DNA from: Isochrysis galbana
Taxonomy: Eukaryota > Haptophyta > Isochrysidales > Isochrysidaceae
Assembly (NCBI GenBank): GCA_018136815.1
Contig: CM030936.1
Span: 5,727,685 to 5,791,684, forward strand
DNA: 64,000 bases
Direction of reading: 5' to 3'
A model generated the notes under the pieces. The model worked only from the letters and a program-made list of their open reading frames with translations. It made no database searches and was not told the DNA's origin. Below, piece by piece: positions 63,701 to 64,000 of the stretch (position 1 is the stretch's first letter; each line of letters begins with the position of its first letter). The translations under genes and the position numbers were made by a program.

Positions 63701-64000
63701 ACGCAGGCGGCGATGGGGCGCATGGCGGGCGGCATCGTCTTCGAGACCAAGATGGGCATTGTCGACAGGGGGGCAGAGCTCGAGTGGCTTTCACAGGTGG
63801 AGTCTCGCACTCGAGTTGGCGTAAGCCCAACAGCCCAGCATGAAGAGCCCAACAGCCCAGCATGAAGACCAGTCGACGAGGCAGTCTTCGCGCCGTTCTA
63901 TGACATGGTCGACCCGTTTTGCTTGCCTGCTCTCCTTTCCCTTGACAGTACCCTCACGAAAAGGAGATTGCTTTTCCACCGCTCTGCGGCATCGAAGTCA
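60785..64000 (+). CDS. IQ-motif, coiled-coil mono-ADP-ribosyltransferase (3' end outside window)
   Basis: Seven exons seen: 60785-61735, 61969-62178, 62371-62544, 62639-62908, 63027-63509, 63635-63796 and 63949 to beyond the edge. Exon 1 encodes two coiled-coil stretches (RELRECERVLAASARTASHL; AENLEEENARLKERVLYLEE) and an IQ-like calmodulin site AVRTIQRRWRDRKRVKDW. The middle exons (FQGLEHLIGPPKPRLTEAM; TTSIIEWWFVHDPESGLKRL) form an extension that I believe accompanies ADP-ribosyltransferases in other algae (from memory). The catalytic fold follows: VYRGMS (Arg), VLSTTADKAIALDYV (STS-like), VDRGAELEWLSQ, and YPHEKE (ExE glutamates), so it is of the R-S-E class, which transfers ADP-ribose from NAD to arginine or other side chains. 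Intron 4 has a GC donor (62909); the others are GT-AG. The first ATG in frame is 60785, with 60851 as an alternative. The target is unknown. Confidence 0.82.

Overview
The window is nuclear DNA of a eukaryote. Genes carry short spliceosomal introns (about 95-475 nt), coding sequence is GC-rich, several genes have no intron at all, and spacers are full of (CT)n/(GA)n tracts, C/G homopolymers and retroelement debris. MAP3K-epsilon, an algal-type ADP-ribosyltransferase, repeated use of GC-AG introns and chromodomain/Copia retroelements together suggest a unicellular alga, perhaps a haptophyte. That placement is inference and nothing here proves it. I saw no tRNA, rRNA or CRISPR array.

Layout. 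1-2.9 kb: retroposon and palindromic repeats. 2.9-8.4 kb: a divergent pair, a membrane sulfotransferase (-) and a USO1/p115 vesicle tether (+). 8.4-17.7 kb: transposon cluster with an inverted-repeat element, a Gypsy chromodomain-LTR-gag remnant split by a hAT-like MITE, and a complete Copia element with LTRs that look identical. 17.8-25.2 kb: a spliced PHB-depolymerase/feruloyl-esterase-type secreted esterase and a two-exon FAD oxidoreductase. 25.2-28.7 kb: a PH-domain ORF and an AGC-kinase ORF that fit one spliced gene with PKB/Akt-like architecture. 30.9-32.7 kb: an intronless protein joining a degenerate Hsp70-like region to a METTL21-type methyltransferase. 32.9-37.7 kb: repeats plus truncated ankyrin and mRNA cap methyltransferase fragments. 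37.7-39.4 kb: an ABC1/ADCK kinase. 39.7-43.1 kb: repeats and an inverted LTR pair. 43.7-49.4 kb: an 11-exon MAP3K-epsilon. 49.4-52.6 kb: microsatellite, LTR fragment, minisatellite and a second MITE. 52.6-53.9 kb: a protein of apolipoprotein-like 11-residue repeats. 56.2-57.1 kb: a GDPD-like membrane protein. 58-60 kb: Gypsy remnant and an unknown AT-rich ORF pair. 60.8 kb to the edge: an IQ-motif/ADP-ribosyltransferase gene that runs off the window.

The host genes do not form a pathway; they are ordinary eukaryotic neighbours (signalling kinases, trafficking, lipid-related enzymes, methylation). Recurring structural themes are sense-strand CT/C tracts just before start codons, GC-AG introns, and mobile elements whose target-site duplications can be read directly (8 bp for two hAT-like MITEs, 5 bp for Copia, 17 bp for two retroposons). 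The most interesting items are the Hsp70-like/METTL21 fusion, the reconstructed PH-AGC kinase, the 11-mer repeat protein, the hAT-like MITE family and the ADP-ribosyltransferase.
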